Positions 1 to 9,773 are shown, numbered from the stretch's first letter. The stretch: 64,000 nucleotides of DNA from Macrosoma leucophasiata (GCA_036365455.1 JAWQUS010000030.1:3100001-3164000); one strand, 5' to 3'. Program-made: numbers and translations. The notes: a model not told the origin generated them from the letters alone.

Positions 1-88
1 CCATGTACGGTGGTCGACGCCGGGGACTGTCGTGACCAAGATTTGATTCGTTTCTCAGCTGAACAAGTTAGTTAAAGTAATTACAAAG

Positions 89-782
89 ATGACCAGAGGA
101 AAGTCTCCAGGTCACGACGGTCTCAGCATCGAGCATTTACAGCATGCGGGTTCTCACTTGTTCAGGGTCTTGGCGATGTTTTTCTCATTGTGTATGTGTC
201 ACTCCTACCTTATGAAAACGATCGTAGTGCCCATTGTTAAAAATAAAACAGGTGATGTAACAGATCAGCATAACTATCGACCCATCTCTCTTGCTACCGT
301 TATTGCCAAGGTATTAGATAACTTATTAGACAGTAAATTGGATTGTTTTCTTCACCTACACGATGCCCAGTTTGGTTTTCGACCCCATCTATCTACCGAA
401 GGTGCTGTACTAGGACTGAAGCATACAGTGCGGTATTATGCGCAACGTCGAACGCCTGTTTATGCCTGTTTCCTCGATCTCTCGAGGGCTTTTGATCTGG
501 TGTCATATGATGTTCTATGGCAAAAGCTCAGAGAGAGAGGTGCCTGCTGAATTATTGCGTATATTCCAGTTCTGGTACCAAAACCAAACAAATAGTGTGA
601 GATGGGCCGATAGACTATCGAAACCATACCGTTGGGAGTGTGGTGTTAGACAGGGGGGAATCACTTCGCCAAAGCTGTTTAATCTGTATATTAATGCTCT
701 TACCGTTGAGCTTAGCAGTACGTCAATAGGATGCAGGATTCACGATTTCAGTATTAACAACATCAGTTACGCCGACGGTTAG
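89..782 (+). pseudogene. LINE reverse transcriptase, 5' part, frameshifted
   Basis: Two overlapping frames (89-550 and 438-782) together make one continuous reverse transcriptase sequence, fingers to palm. The frame changes at the AGAGAGAG run near 530-540, so the residues after KLRERG continue in the other frame as VPAELL. The catalytic box reads ISYAD and then breaks off into SINE sequence. It has no functional start: the coding frame stays open upstream of the first ATG. It is a dead copy. Confidence 0.8.
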
Positions 783-988
783 TCCAGTGGTGCGAAACCA
801 CAGTTTGATTCGATGTCGCGGGTTCGATCCCCGCACCGGAACAAATATTTGTATGGCCTACAGATATTTGTTTCGGGTCTGGGTGTTTGTGTATGTGTTG
901 TATGTGTACAACGGCACCCACGACACAGGTTTATACCTACTGTGGGGCTGTGAGTGTAAGCGTATTTTATTTTATTTATTATTTATTT
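778..988 (+). repeat. tRNA-derived SINE (family T) inserted in a LINE
   Basis: The head has a pol III box-B-like GGGTTCGATCCCCGCACC (about 819-836), followed by an ACAAATATTTGTATGG body, a GTGGGGCTGTGAGTGTAAGC block near 940 and a TTTA-rich tail. Related pieces lie at 5644-5716, 50031-50100 and 60729-60900. The LINE frame continues from YAD on the left to MVLLS on the right, so this is clearly an insertion. Confidence 0.75.
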
Positions 989-1624
989 ATGGTCTTGCTG
1001 AGCCCAACGGTAAGGGCGTTGCGCGAACTCCTTAAAATATGTGAGTGCTATGCTCTGCGGCACAGTCTTCTTTATAATGTTAAAAAATGCGAAGTGATGG
1101 TATTTAAGGCGGCTGATGGTAAATGTCCAGCAAGTGTTCCGGCTATTCGGCTTAATGGTTATGAGTTTAAAAGAGTAGATAAGTTTAAATATTTAGGACA
1201 TATAGTTACCGACAGCCTTAATGATTCACCCGACATAGAAAGGGAGCGTAGAGCGTTGGCGGTTCGATGCAACATGTTGGCGCGTAGGTTTGCACGGTGT
1301 AGTGAGCAAGTCAAAATCACATTGTTTAAAGCCTACTGCCAAGTTTTCTACACGTGCAGCCTGTGGGTTAATAACACGCAGCGGACCTACAGCGCTTTAC
1401 GGGTTCAATATAATAATGGTTTTAGGATGATGTTGGGGCTGCGTCGTTTCTGCAGTGCATCAGGAATGTTTGCACAGGCGCATACAGATGTTTTTTTCGC
1501 CATCCTGCGTAAGAGATCTGCTGCCTTACTAAGCAGAGTGCGAGCCAGCACCAACACCATCCTAAAGTTAATTGCAGAGAGTTTCATTCGCCCATCATTA
1601 ATAAATGCATCGGTTTGTGTATAA
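989..1624 (+). pseudogene. LINE reverse transcriptase, C-terminal part
   Basis: Resumes directly after the SINE with MVLLSPTVRALRELL, the usual continuation of a YADD box. Later blocks are NVKKCEVMVF, FKYLGHIVTD (RT motif D/E style) and a C-terminal helical region. It is open to the TAA at about 1622. It has no promoter or start of its own; the ATG counted upstream lies in SINE sequence. Confidence 0.8.
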
Positions 1625-1837
1625 CACATAGGCATATCACATTAAAACAGTAACATTACTTTTATCTACATATTCAATATTGACGTTTAATTTACATTAA
1701 AAAAAATACAAATTTGACAATTTTTATATAAATTATACAAATACTTTATTAACTATTAAAACATTATTATTATTTTACAGTTTGACATTGATATTGCGCG
1801 AAATTAATACGAAATTGAATAATAATTACATTTTTAA

Positions 1838-2121
1838 GTTTTTTTTTTATTTTTTTTATGTTATAGAAGTGGCAAACAAGCGTGCAGTTCACATTGATGT
1901 TAAGTGATGACTGCAGCCTATAGACACCCACACAATGACCAGAGGTCAAAATGCAAATGCGCTGCCACTCCTGAGGCATTAGGTGTTATGCCTCTGTGCC
2001 GGAAATTACAGAGCCGTACATTACCACCTGACCGGAACCCTACCATTTAACGGCAAGTATATTAGGTAATGCGGTGGTGCCTACGCCCGCGAGCTCCGTC
2101 ACTGGAGCTCTACCACCAGTA
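1838..2121 (-). repeat. Interspersed repeat R, nearly full length
   Basis: Family R is the commonest repeat in the window. It reads from ACTGGTGGTAGAGCTCC, through CACCGCATTACCTAATATAC, GGTAGTGTTCAGCACTATCG, GGCACAGAGGCATAACACC and GGCTGCAGTCATCACTTAAC, to TGTTTGCCACTTCCATTAC followed by an A-rich tail. That is about 280 bp with a SINE-like polarity and no coding capacity. This copy is inverted and lacks part of the middle. I cannot name the family; it resembles the short nonautonomous retroelements common in butterflies. Confidence 0.7.
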
Positions 2122-2256
2122 ATTATATAACTGTACTACATACCTACTTCCCAATATTCTGTCCCAGTCTTGGTGATAGAATCAATTGATGCATTTATTA
2201 ATTGAAAGAGAGGAGATTTATTATTAAAAAATTGACTAAGTGCGAGATAATTACTA

Positions 2257-2778
2257 CAAAGGAGATGTTGCAAAAATGTATGGACCCCCGGCCATGTATT
2301 GTACACAATATCATTAACTGGCAAAATCAATATAAAAACGTTTTTTACTGCATATTTTCACTTGTTTAGCTTTGTTTGCAGTTACAAAATATTATTTGCA
2401 GTTAGAATTGCAACTCAAACCAACATGGCGAATATGGCGGGCGATGTCATTTTGACATTTTCATTTTTTAAATTGTTTTTTGTTTATATAGAACTTGGAG
2501 AAAAAAGTAATATTATCTGAATACTATCGAAATCGATTTCATGTGTTAATACTAAGAACTTAAATTAATCGATTTCAAATTTAAAGAAGCGTCGGCTGTG
2601 TCGCCGCCATGTTGAATATGGTTGAAAATGATAAAATCGTTTGAATTAAATGTGGTAGTAACTCTAAAATATATACTTGAATAAACAAATTGCATTTTTT
2701 TCGGATTCTTCTTTAATTTATCCATTTTTTGAGGATGTGTGCGATCTAGAGCCGAGCTCGCAACATCTCCTTTTATAT
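2257..2778. repeat. Possible inverted-repeat element, about 520 bp
   Basis: AAAGGAGATGTTGC near 2259-2272 recurs inverted at about 2760-2775. The interior is AT-rich and non-coding, with two similar GGCG-containing blocks near 2425 and 2600. No clear target duplication is visible, so it is tentative. Confidence 0.4.
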
Positions 2779-2873
2779 GTTATATGTTATACTACTAACA
2801 TAGACCTTAAGTTTTTATTTATTTCTAACAATGAACCGTGAATTGTTTGCAATAAAATCTAATCAATTAATAA

Positions 2874-3034
2874 CACCTTAGGCCTTAGGAGTGGTAACCT
2901 TAGGAATCAGGAGTGGTAACGCATCTGTATTTTGACTGGTCTTTGTGTGGGTGACTATAGGCTGCAGTCATCACTTAACATCAATGTGAACTGCATGCTA
3001 GTTTGCCACTTCCATAACATAAAAAAAATATATA
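2874..3034 (+). repeat. Repeat R, 3' half
   Basis: Starts in the CCTTAGG block and runs to the A-rich tail. It has a short local duplication (CCTTAGGAGTGGTAA followed by a second CAGGAGTGGTAA). Confidence 0.65.
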
Positions 3035-3135
3035 TGTAAAAATACCAATAGAACCGGAGAAAATTTTTGAAAGTTTAATCGTTCTCGAGTTTTAGCGAGA
3101 CTAACGAACAGCAATAGATTTTTATGTATATAGAT

Positions 3136-3404
3136 ATACTAGCTGACCCGGAAAACTTCGTATTGCCTCAGTATAATAATATGACATGTGTCAAAGGTTT
3201 GATAGATACGGACTATTTGTATGGGAAAATGAAATCGTGGTTTTTACTATTTACTTTCAATTTCTTCATATTTTCTTACCCTTTAAACATTCCCTGGACT
3301 TCCAAAAATCATTCAAAATAAATATAAGCCAAATCGGTCCAGCCGTTCACGCGTGATGCCGTGACCGAGGAAAACGGGTTGCATTTTTATATATATAGAT
3401 AGAT
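3136..3404 (+). repeat. Degenerate CTAGCTGACCCGG-type repeat
   Basis: Begins ACTAGCTGACCCGGAAAACT and ends AATCGGTCCAGCCG...TTATATATATAGAT, a signature scattered through lepidopteran genomes. A second diverged copy starts near 11239. It stops about 30 bp before the ATAD1 exon at 3436. Confidence 0.55.
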
Positions 3405-3435
3405 TAATAAGGTGTACGTCGTGCGAATCCCCCAG

Positions 3436-3575
3436 GCGCGACGAACCGGCCGCAGGACCTGGACAAGGCGATCCAGCGCCGCATGCCGGCCACGTTCCAC
3501 GTGCCCATGCCCAGCGACGCGCAGCGCGAGAGGATCCTGCTCCTCATCCTGCGCTCCGAGCCCGTCGCGCCCGAC
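3436..3575 (+). CDS. ATAD1: ATAD1/Msp1-type AAA ATPase, internal exon
   Basis: This exon encodes the end of an AAA+ core: GATN (sensor-1 Asn), RPQDLDKAIQRRMPATFHVP with the paired arginines of the arginine finger, then a helix ending RSEPVAPDV. The pattern fits ATAD1/Msp1, an outer mitochondrial membrane and peroxisomal ATPase that extracts mislocalised tail-anchored proteins. The acceptor CCCCAG precedes 3436 and the donor GTCAGT follows 3575. The exon starts with two bases that finish a Gly codon, so earlier exons lie to the left and are not seen in this window. It is very GC-rich against AT-rich flanks. Other meiotic-clade AAA proteins (katanin, spastin) are less likely because of the RPQDLDKAIQRRMP wording. 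Confidence 0.85.
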
Positions 3576-3617
3576 GTCAGTACCCGCACCTAGTTTGATG
3601 AGCCTATAATTTAATTA

Positions 3618-3931
3618 GCCCAGTAGCCTAGTGGTAGCAGGCCCCTACTACTACGCTGGAGGTCCTCGGTTCGATTCCCGGGTCGGGGACTATCGGAGAC
3701 ATCGGTTTAAAATCCTTTATCTCTGCTTCTATTGGGATTTTTCCATTTTCTGGAAGTTTCCCAGTACCTCGGAGTTTGGTAATGTGCCCGAAGATGGCAA
3801 CAGGTTCGCCACCTGTTACATGGGCCAAAACTTAACCGGCGAGTCGTGGGTGTTTGCATGTATGCTTGAATGCATGCATTTACCTCTGCCTACCCCTTCT
3901 GGGATTACAGGCGTGAAGTTACGTTTACGAT
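3618..3931 (+). repeat. tRNA-derived SINE (family S), full length, in ATAD1 intron
   Basis: The tRNA-like head (AGCCTAGTGGTAGCAGG as box A, GGTTCGATTCCCGGGT as box B) is followed by CATTTTCTGGAAGTTTCC, CACCTGTTACATGGGCC and CATGTATGCTTGAATGC blocks. It ends in GGGATTACAGGCGTGAAGTT. Other copies are at 32433, 44420, 49197 and 61002. Confidence 0.8.
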
Positions 3932-4079
3932 AAGAGATAACTAGATATATATCACCACCTAGCCGTTTTCGACTACAGTGACTTGGCTCAGGCACTTTAC
4001 ATAGGCGAGTGTTTAGCCCTGATGTGACTTACGTAGCCAATCTTCGCACCAAATGTACAGGCTTGAAATGTCTTGGTGA

Positions 4080-4597
4080 TGGTAGCATATGATAGAAGGC
4101 GGTCTTGCGCCGGGGCAGGGGGCGCGAAGAATCACCGGAAGATACCATAAACGACGACAATTGGCCCTGGCAACATACAGCATTCGGACACTGCAGACCG
4201 ACGAGAGGGTGGCGGAACTGAAGGAAGAATTGAGCGGGTTACGATGGCACATTATAGGGTTAGGAGGTCCGAAGACAGGGGGAGGACTCAATAACCCTCA
4301 TGTCTGGTGACCTGCTCTATTTCTGGGAGGGCGAACAACCGTCCCAGGGTGGTGTCGGGTTCATCGTCCGCAAGTCCCTCGTGAACAACGTTGTCAAGAT
4401 CGAGAGTGTGTCGTCGAGGGTGGCGTACCTTATACTCAGAATAACCAAACGGTATTCATTGAAGGTCATACAGGTCTACGCTCCGACCTCCGCACACTCC
4501 GATGATGAGGTAGAAACTATGTATGAGGATATTGCCCGAGCCATACATAGTTCTAAAACCTTCGAATCAAACGGTGATCTCACACCGCTGGACTAAC
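4080..4597 (+). pseudogene. RTE-like LINE endonuclease fragment in ATAD1 intron
   Basis: Two adjoining frames (4089-4310, 4300-4596) encode LATYSIRTLQTDERVAELK, LRWHIIGL, then SQGGVGFIVRKSLVNN and LKVIQVYAPTSAHSDDEVE. This is the N-terminal half of an AP-endonuclease-like domain of the type found in RTE/BovB-like LINEs. A one-frame shift occurs near 4300 and the sequence stops at about 4596, before the catalytic DFN block. It lies within the ATAD1 intron on the same strand and is a dead fragment. Confidence 0.8.
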
Positions 4598-4743
4598 CGG
4601 GTCGTCAAAATGTTTCCGTAACCGCCGGCGGTTTTACGTTCCTCGATGGATTCCCGAAGCAGCAGATGGGTCCTATATGGCCCGAGAATAATAAGAAATC
4701 GATTGTCATATTTTTCTGACGGCCTGATAAGGGATTAAAGCAT

Positions 4744-4997
4744 GTACAGTGCTCATCGAGAAATAATGCACATCGAGCCTATGAAAGTGACAATCGGCTA
4801 GTTTCGGCTCCATAGAGCGTTATCTCTGCTGCACACAGCCTACGAAAGCATCCGTAGGCCGGTATCGGTCAAAACTTGGTCAAAATGGTCGACAGACGTC
4901 AAACAGGTAAGGTGCGAAAGAGATAACGCTCTACAGATCCGAAATAAGCCGACGTCTCTTCCTGAGATCGATGTGCATTATTTCTCTAGATACTGTA
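4744..4997. repeat. Inverted-repeat element F (MITE-like), copy 1
   Basis: TACAGTGCTCATCGAG and AAATAATGCACATCGA at the left match the reverse complement of the right end, which reads TCGATGTGCATTATTTCTCT then TACTGTA. The inner parts are also symmetric (GAGCGTTATCTC against GAGATAACGCTC). It ends 28 bp upstream of the ATAD1 exon at 5026. Copies occur at 12573-13001 and about 20775-21030. Confidence 0.75.
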
Positions 4998-5025
4998 CGT
5001 GAGATGTGTGTGTTGTTGTCGTCAG

Positions 5026-5154
5026 ATCGACTACCGGCGCCTGGCCGGCAGCACGGAGGGCTTCTCGGGCTCGGACCTGCACGAGCTGTGTCGGCAGGCC
5101 GCCGTGTACCGCGTGCGGGACCTGGCGCGCCAGGAGATGGCCCGGGAGGCCAAT
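5026..5154 (+). CDS. ATAD1: ATAD1/Msp1-type AAA ATPase, internal exon
   Basis: Encodes 43 codons, IDYRRLAGSTEGFSGSDL then HELCRQAAVYRVRDL. This is the C-terminal small helical lid of the AAA module, with the GFSGSDL sensor-2 region typical of ATAD1. The acceptor GTCGTCAG precedes it and the donor GTGAGT follows. Both ends are in phase 0, joining the end of the previous exon (Asp) to the next (Pro). The third base of codons is mostly G or C, unlike the neighbouring repeats, which supports a real conserved exon. Confidence 0.85.
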
Positions 5155-5248
5155 GTGAGTCTCATTGCATCTATTGGAAACTGTTTTTTTTTTTCATTTG
5201 GTCCACAAAACAAGTAACAAAAACTGTCAGAAGTGTCACACGTGGGAC

Positions 5249-5577
5249 ACCCCATTGGAACGAAGTTCCTCTTCAATTTCTAATGAAACACTTTCACAAT
5301 CCATTGTTTATTTTTAAAAATATTAAAAATAACTAAAACTACATACACACAAACATAACAAAACGATGTACGCATACACAGCAGACGCGCGCGCGTGGCT
5401 TGTCACTGTCGAGAGAGAGAGAGAGAAAGAGAAAGAACGAATAAGTCGAATCCTGTACTCGGCCTCTCCCCTCTCCGAGCGCTACGCACTATAGCAAAAG
5501 TGTCGTGAGGATTTTTCGTGACGCTCGCCTAGCCCTCTTAGTCAGCGTACCGTGCGATAAGGAACTTTGTTCCAAAA
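5249..5577. repeat. Inverted-repeat element with GGAACAAAGTTCC-like ends
   Basis: TTGGAACGAAGTTCCT near 5256 is matched inverted by AAGGAACTTTGTTCCAA near 5560-5576. In between are a GA-rich microsatellite (5409-5435) and a GCGCGCG run. No coding is seen. It lies in the last ATAD1 intron. Confidence 0.5.
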
Positions 5578-5643
5578 TTAAAAAAATAATAAAACATTTA
5601 TTAGAGTAATAAAAGTGAAAAAAGATATGAATTTTAATTGAAT

Positions 5644-5716
5644 TGTACACGACACAGGTTTAAACCTAGTGTGGGGCTGTGAGTGTAAGCGTATTTATTT
5701 TATTATTTATTTATAT
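5644..5716 (+). repeat. SINE T, 3' end only
   Basis: Shares the CACGACACAGGTTTA and GTGGGGCTGTGAGTGTAAGC blocks and the TTTA-rich tail with the copy at 778-988. The tRNA-like head is absent. Confidence 0.65.
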
Positions 5717-5838
5717 TAACCTTGGTAGCTTAATGATAAGGCGGCTTCCTGCCCGAAGTGAAATTTTTCTTTCCGTTTTTCTTTAATTTCTAAAATTCAC
5801 CCGCATGTGTTATTGCGAAAAATAAATATTACAAATAA
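5717..5838 (+). repeat. tRNA-like SINE fragment (family U)
   Basis: Contains CTTGGTAGCTTAATGATAAG as a box-A-like head, then GAAATTTTTCTTTCCG, TTTTTCTTTAATTTC and CGCATGTGTTATTGCGAAA. The second half matches 11590-11690. It ends about 20 bp before the acceptor of the last ATAD1 exon. Confidence 0.55.
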
Positions 5839-5859
5839 AAAAACCTGTCGACATTCCAG

Positions 5860-6015
5860 CCAAAAAGCAACGTGACGTCGGACTCGGACGACGAGTACAT
5901 GGACGCGGTGCGCCCCATCACCATGGAGGACCTTCGCCTCTCGCTCCACAAGCTCAAGGAGTCCAAGATCCAGTGCGGCTCCCTCGCACCCTCCATGCGG
6001 ATAGAACTCGACTAG
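5860..6015 (+). CDS. ATAD1: ATAD1/Msp1-type AAA ATPase, terminal exon
   Basis: Codes for the C-terminal 51 residues and ends with TAG at 6013-6015. It includes an acidic linker (SDSDDEYMD), then VRPITMEDLRLSLHKLKESK, the final helix pair that packs on the AAA lid in ATAD1/Msp1. The acceptor ATTCCAG precedes 5860 and phase 0 agrees with the previous exon. Together the three exons give about 141 residues of the C-terminus. The gene's 5' exons are outside the window or not recognisable. A second, intact-looking copy of the last 25 codons follows at 6332-6409. Confidence 0.85.
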   Translation, partial: PKSNVTSDSDDEYMDAVRPITMEDLRLSLHKLKESKIQCGSLAPSMRIELD

Positions 6016-6331
6016 ACCCGCCTCCGAGCCCCCGAGCCTCCGAGCCTCCGACGTACGGTTTGTAACCGTTTACACGCTGAAAACCAGGTTATATCGTAGG
6101 TGAATACGTTGACGAGCCAATATGTATCATTTTTTTACCGGAAAAATGAGTTGCACCATTTGAAAATCATAGATTTAACTTTAACCGGAACTGGAAGAGC
6201 TGCACTGGTTAATGTCGAAGTTAATCTCAAAATTATCTGTCAGATAAGGTAATATGTCACCCATGATAACTTTAACAATGTCAAAAATACGCTGTTGCAA
6301 CACTTACTGTAGTAACTGTCAGATATAAAAG

Positions 6332-6409
6332 CTCTCGCTCCTCGAGCTCAAGGAGTCCAAGATCCAGTGCGGCTCGCTCACCTGCTCCATGCGGGTAGAA
6401 TTTGACTAG
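6332..6409 (+). pseudogene. Duplicated ATAD1 terminal-exon tail
   Basis: Twenty-five codons and a TAG reproduce the end of the exon at 5860-6015 in frame, with substitutions (LSLLELKESKIQ for LSLHKLKESKIQ; MRVEFD for MRIELD). The reading frame is not broken. A weak acceptor-like AACTGTCAG ends at 6320. Without RNA data I cannot tell an alternative last exon from an inert copy; inert is the default reading. Confidence 0.6.
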
Positions 6410-6734
6410 ACTGCCTCCGAGTCTCCGAGCCTTCGACGTACGGTTTGTAACCGCTTGCACGCAGAAAACCAGTAGGTTATATCGTAGGTGAATACGTTGA
6501 CAAGTCGAGTCGTCGTTTTTTTTACCGGAAAAAATGAGTTGCACCATTTGAAAATCGTTAAATGACTTTATTTTTTTTTTCAACCCTTTTGGATCCTAGT
6601 GCGCTCCCGAAGAGGCATTTTTAAATAATCTAAATGTCATAAATGTTAACTTTAACTGGAAGAGCTGCGCTGGTTAATGTTAAAGTTGGCCTCAAAATTC
6701 GGCAGATAATGGCACCTGTCAACCCTCGTAACTT

Positions 6735-7018
6735 TCTCTTCTTCTTGGTCGTTAACTCTTGATAGAGTCGTCGTGGTTGTCACTTCAGGGTTTTGGTGGC
6801 TTGCTTCACAACCCGCCGCCCCTCCTCACGTACCGAAGCTTTTCGGGTTCACTCGTAGAACCATTTCTCAGTAGCAGCTTTAATTTGGTCGGCCCAGCGC
6901 ATAGGATATCTACCACGTCCTCTTCTGCCGTTGAAAACTCCTTGGACGGTCTAGCGTTCTATGGAGTGTGTCTCGAAACGTGTCCGAAAAACGTGAGAAT
7001 TCGAGACTGAACCACGGA
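6735..7018. repeat. Unidentified insert in the duplicated ATAD1 3' flank
   Basis: This segment (TCTTCTTGGTCGTTAACTC, GGTGGCTTGCTTCACAACC) is absent from the first duplicated unit. It has the texture of a LINE fragment, but no convincing protein match was seen in any frame. Confidence 0.4.
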
Positions 7019-7139
7019 GGTCAAAAATACGCTGGTGCAACTCATTCTGCAGTAACTGTTAGGAAAAAAAGCTTTCGCTCCACAAGCTTTAGGAGTCAAC
7101 GTATTCACAACTTGTACGTATATTTTGTAGTTAGACGCA

Positions 7140-7750
7140 ATATCTCGCGTAGATGCGAATTTAGCCAGTTACACAAGTTCTAACGTTTCTACGATTAATT
7201 TGTGTAGTTTTGTCAGTTTGATTACGATTCTGACAAATTGCCAAAGACCTCGATTTAATTTGCTATCACGAAACTACAGCTTAGAGTAATAAATTTGGTA
7301 GTGAATTGATAGCATACTGCGGTTTGAAGAGACCAGTCCATCAGCAAAATGTATCTAATAGGATGCGGAGTGTAAATACGGGTTATGACCTTATGATTTT
7401 AATTTGATTGTGTTTTCTACATGTTTCTACGCCATTGATGTCGGTATTTTTTTTTCCAAAATGAAATAAAACATTAAATAATAGATTTTTTTTTCTTCAA
7501 ATAAGTAGGATTTCAATACGTGAGATAATTGAAAAAAAAAAGGACATTAGTATTTTTGTAGTTTACAGGCAACTTTAATTATTTACCATCAATGAAACTG
7601 TGTTGTTTGCTTTATGGAACTTATTTAAAGATATCCATCCAAAATGATTTCATTAGGTACGTAACAAAAAGTGTCAAATTCTTTTATTTTATTTAAGTAC
7701 AACTTTATCTTACTATTCTCATCTTTCATATAACTATTATATGAAAGGTG
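7140..7750. other. No feature seen
   Basis: AT-rich intergenic sequence with poly-T/A runs. I see no coding and no clear repeat up to the mariner end at about 7755. Confidence 0.5.
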
Positions 7751-7754
7751 ATAT

Positions 7755-9055
7755 AATAGGTTAGGGAAAAAGTCTTCGCATTATAGTATGTATGAGCTTG
7801 GAATAAAATCTCTTTGGCTGTAGTATTTGTATCTGGCTGGTTTTGGTATCATAGAAAGTTAAAATTTTAAAGAACATAATTCCAAATACAAATTAGGCAA
7901 ATGTGTGATTTTCATTTGTTTTTCGTACTGTCAAGATGAGTGAATCTAATGGAGAAATTCGATACATTTTAAAATTTTACTACAAAAAAGGTAAAAAATG
8001 CAACGCAAGCCGCGAAAAAAATTTGCGATGTTTATGGACCTAGTGCAATGTCTGTGAGAGTAGCACAAATTTGGTTTAAGCGTTTTCAATCCGGAAATTT
8101 TGATGTCAAAGATGCACCTCGCTCTGGTCTGGTCTGGTCGCCCTATTACGGATAAAATGGATGCCATTTTTGAAAAAGTGGAGTAAGATCGACATATCAG
8201 TAGTTACGACGTAGCTGAAGTAATGAGAATTGATCACAAAACAGTTTTGGCGCATTTGAATAAAGCTGGGTACAAAAAAAAGCTCGATATTTGGGTACCT
8301 CACGAGCTCACTGAAAGAAACCTAATGAACCGTGTACTCATTTGTGATTCTTTATTACGACGTAATGAAACCGAATCATTTTTGAAGAAGCTGATAACTG
8401 GTGATGAAAAGTGGATCACGTACGACAAGAACGTGCGAAAAAGGTCGTGGTCAAAGGCCGGTCAGGCTTCACAGACTGTGGCGAAACCCGGGTTAACTCG
8501 CAATAAGGTGATGTTGTGTGTGTGGTGGGATTGGAAGGGCATTATTCATTATGAGCTATTACCACCAGTCAGGACTATCGATTCTGAACTCTACTGCGAA
8601 CAACTGATGAGATTAAAGCAAGAAGTTGAGAGAAAGCGGTCGGAATTGATCAACAGAAGGGGTGTAGTGTTTCATCATGATAACGCTAGACCTCACACAT
8701 CTATAGCCACTCAGCAAAAATTAAGAGGGTTTGGCTGGGAGGTGTTAATGCATCCGCCGTATAGTCCTGACCTTGCACCTTCAGATTTCCACCTGTTTCG
8801 GTCTCTTCAGAATTCTTTATGCAATGTTAGGTTAACATCACGAGGGGACTGCCAAATCCACTTGTATTTGCGGTATTTTGATGAGAAGTCCCAAAATTTT
8901 TATAGCAATGGGATCATGTCCCTACCTACAAGATGGCAAAAGGTTATCGAACAAAATGGTACATACATACTTTAGTTAAATTTAAATAAACTATATTAAA
9001 AAATGTTTTGAATTATCTTAAAAAATGCGAAGAAACTTTTTCCCCAACCTAATAT
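7755..9055 (+). mobile_element. Mariner transposon, copy 1 (dead)
   Basis: The ends ATAGGTTAGGGAAAAAGT (about 7757) and ACTTTTTCCCCAACCTA (about 9036-9052) form imperfect terminal inverted repeats flanked by TA-rich sequence. The transposase reads from an ATG at 7936 but is shifted within the first 30 codons, and an in-frame TAA replaces a Gln codon near 8184 (compare VEQDRH in copy 2). From 8223 to 8975 the catalytic half is open. Confidence 0.9.
8223..8975 (+). pseudogene. Mariner transposase, catalytic part
   Basis: DD34D transposase: TGDEKWITYD carries the first Asp, HHDNARPHTS the second, and YSPDLAPSDFHLF the third, 34 residues after the second. The RKRSWSKAGQ linker and the wording of the motifs suggest a cecropia-like mariner, though the subfamily is an inference. 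The first ~95 codons, including the helix-turn-helix, are disrupted upstream by a frameshift and a stop. Near the C-terminus small indels (LYLRYF, EKSQNF) differ from copy 2. It is not expected to be active. Confidence 0.85.
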
Positions 9056-9148
9056 ATTAAACGTATATGACCTATTCTCATATCCAAACAAATGTATAAA
9101 TAAATACGTTTTGTATGGCCTCGTATTAACAATCACAGAGACATAATA

Positions 9149-9284
9149 ACTGAGGTCTCAAGGGTGGCAACGCATCTTCATTTTGACCTCTGGTCTTTGT
9201 GTGGATGTCAATAGGCTGCAGTCATCACTTAACATCAATGTGAACTGCGTGCTTGTTTTCTATTTTTACTTACATAAAAAAAAA
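9149..9284 (+). repeat. Repeat R, 3' half
   Basis: AGGGTGGCAACGCATCT through GCAGTCATCACTTAACATC to the A-run. It is truncated at the 5' side. Confidence 0.65.
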
Positions 9285-9583
9285 CTTGGAATATTGGATT
9301 GATTTGTAATATCCTGATATCAATGGCAGTAGTTGTGCTAAATTCTCGTATATGCTCGCTGTAGAGAAATTAATAAGCAATAATCTGTATGTTTGTCATT
9401 TTGCAATGGTGTAATTGGTGTTGTTTGTAGGATATCTTGACAAATAAGAATGTAATGGCCATATTTGGACGTCGTCTAGCAATTTAAGAACCAATTATTG
9501 CTTTGATTTTGTATTGTTCAGTTACTTAAGATGCGCAATAAAGCTTTATGATGCTTTTTACGTTGGTGATTGTATAGCACATG

Positions 9584-9773
9584 CAGAGAATATGTAATAA
9601 TACTACGTATAGAATGGACACTTCGACGTCCCGCACGCTTTCCTCGCATCACCCGACCTCCTCCCCTCTTATGGGCGACTTTTGGTATTTTCTACGTGCT
9701 ACGCACACAGGTGCACGTGTTAAGACCAAATTAAGCGTTTGTATGGAATTTTGGCGGAGTGTCCGCGGTGTTG
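9584..9773 (+). repeat. Short element N, copy 1
   Basis: Runs from CAGAGAATATGTAATAATAC, through ATAGAATGGACACTTCGACG, to GAATTTTGGCGGAGTGTCCG. A copy at 12738-12928 is bounded by a target duplication and a third, inverted copy lies at 59460-59655. It is about 190 bp and non-coding. Confidence 0.65.

Larger units (their letters stand above)
1..1760 (+). mobile_element. Non-LTR retrotransposon (LINE) remnant, reverse transcriptase region
   Basis: A decayed LINE that enters from the left edge. Reverse transcriptase blocks appear in order: GKSPGHDG near 100, NYRPISLATVIAKVL near 275, AQFGFRPHLST near 368, FLDLSRAFD near 472, VRQGGITSPKLFNLYINAL near 648 and ISYAD at about 763-777. The thumb and C-terminal part (KKCEVMVF, YLGHIV) runs from 989 to 1624. 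The reading frame shifts near 540, inside a short AG repeat, and the YADD box is split by a SINE at 778-988. After 1624 comes an AT-rich tail with no further coding. The endonuclease is not in the window. The clade is uncertain (CR1/L2-like by the style of the motifs). Confidence 0.85.
5938..7130 (+). repeat. Tandem partial duplications of the ATAD1 3' end
   Basis: The block running from CTCTCGCTCCACAAGCTC through the stop and 3' flank (GACGTACGGTTTGTAACCG, TTATATCGTAGGTGAATACG, TTTACCGGAAAAA, GAGTTGCACCATTTGAAAA, TCAAAAATACGCTG) begins at 5938, again at 6332, and partly again at about 7079. The second unit has gained an unrelated insert at about 6735-7018. Confidence 0.75.

Noticed and set aside
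3618..3700. Functional tRNA gene
   Set aside because: Box A and B are present, but the segment continues into a SINE body repeated at several places, and the cloverleaf is imperfect.
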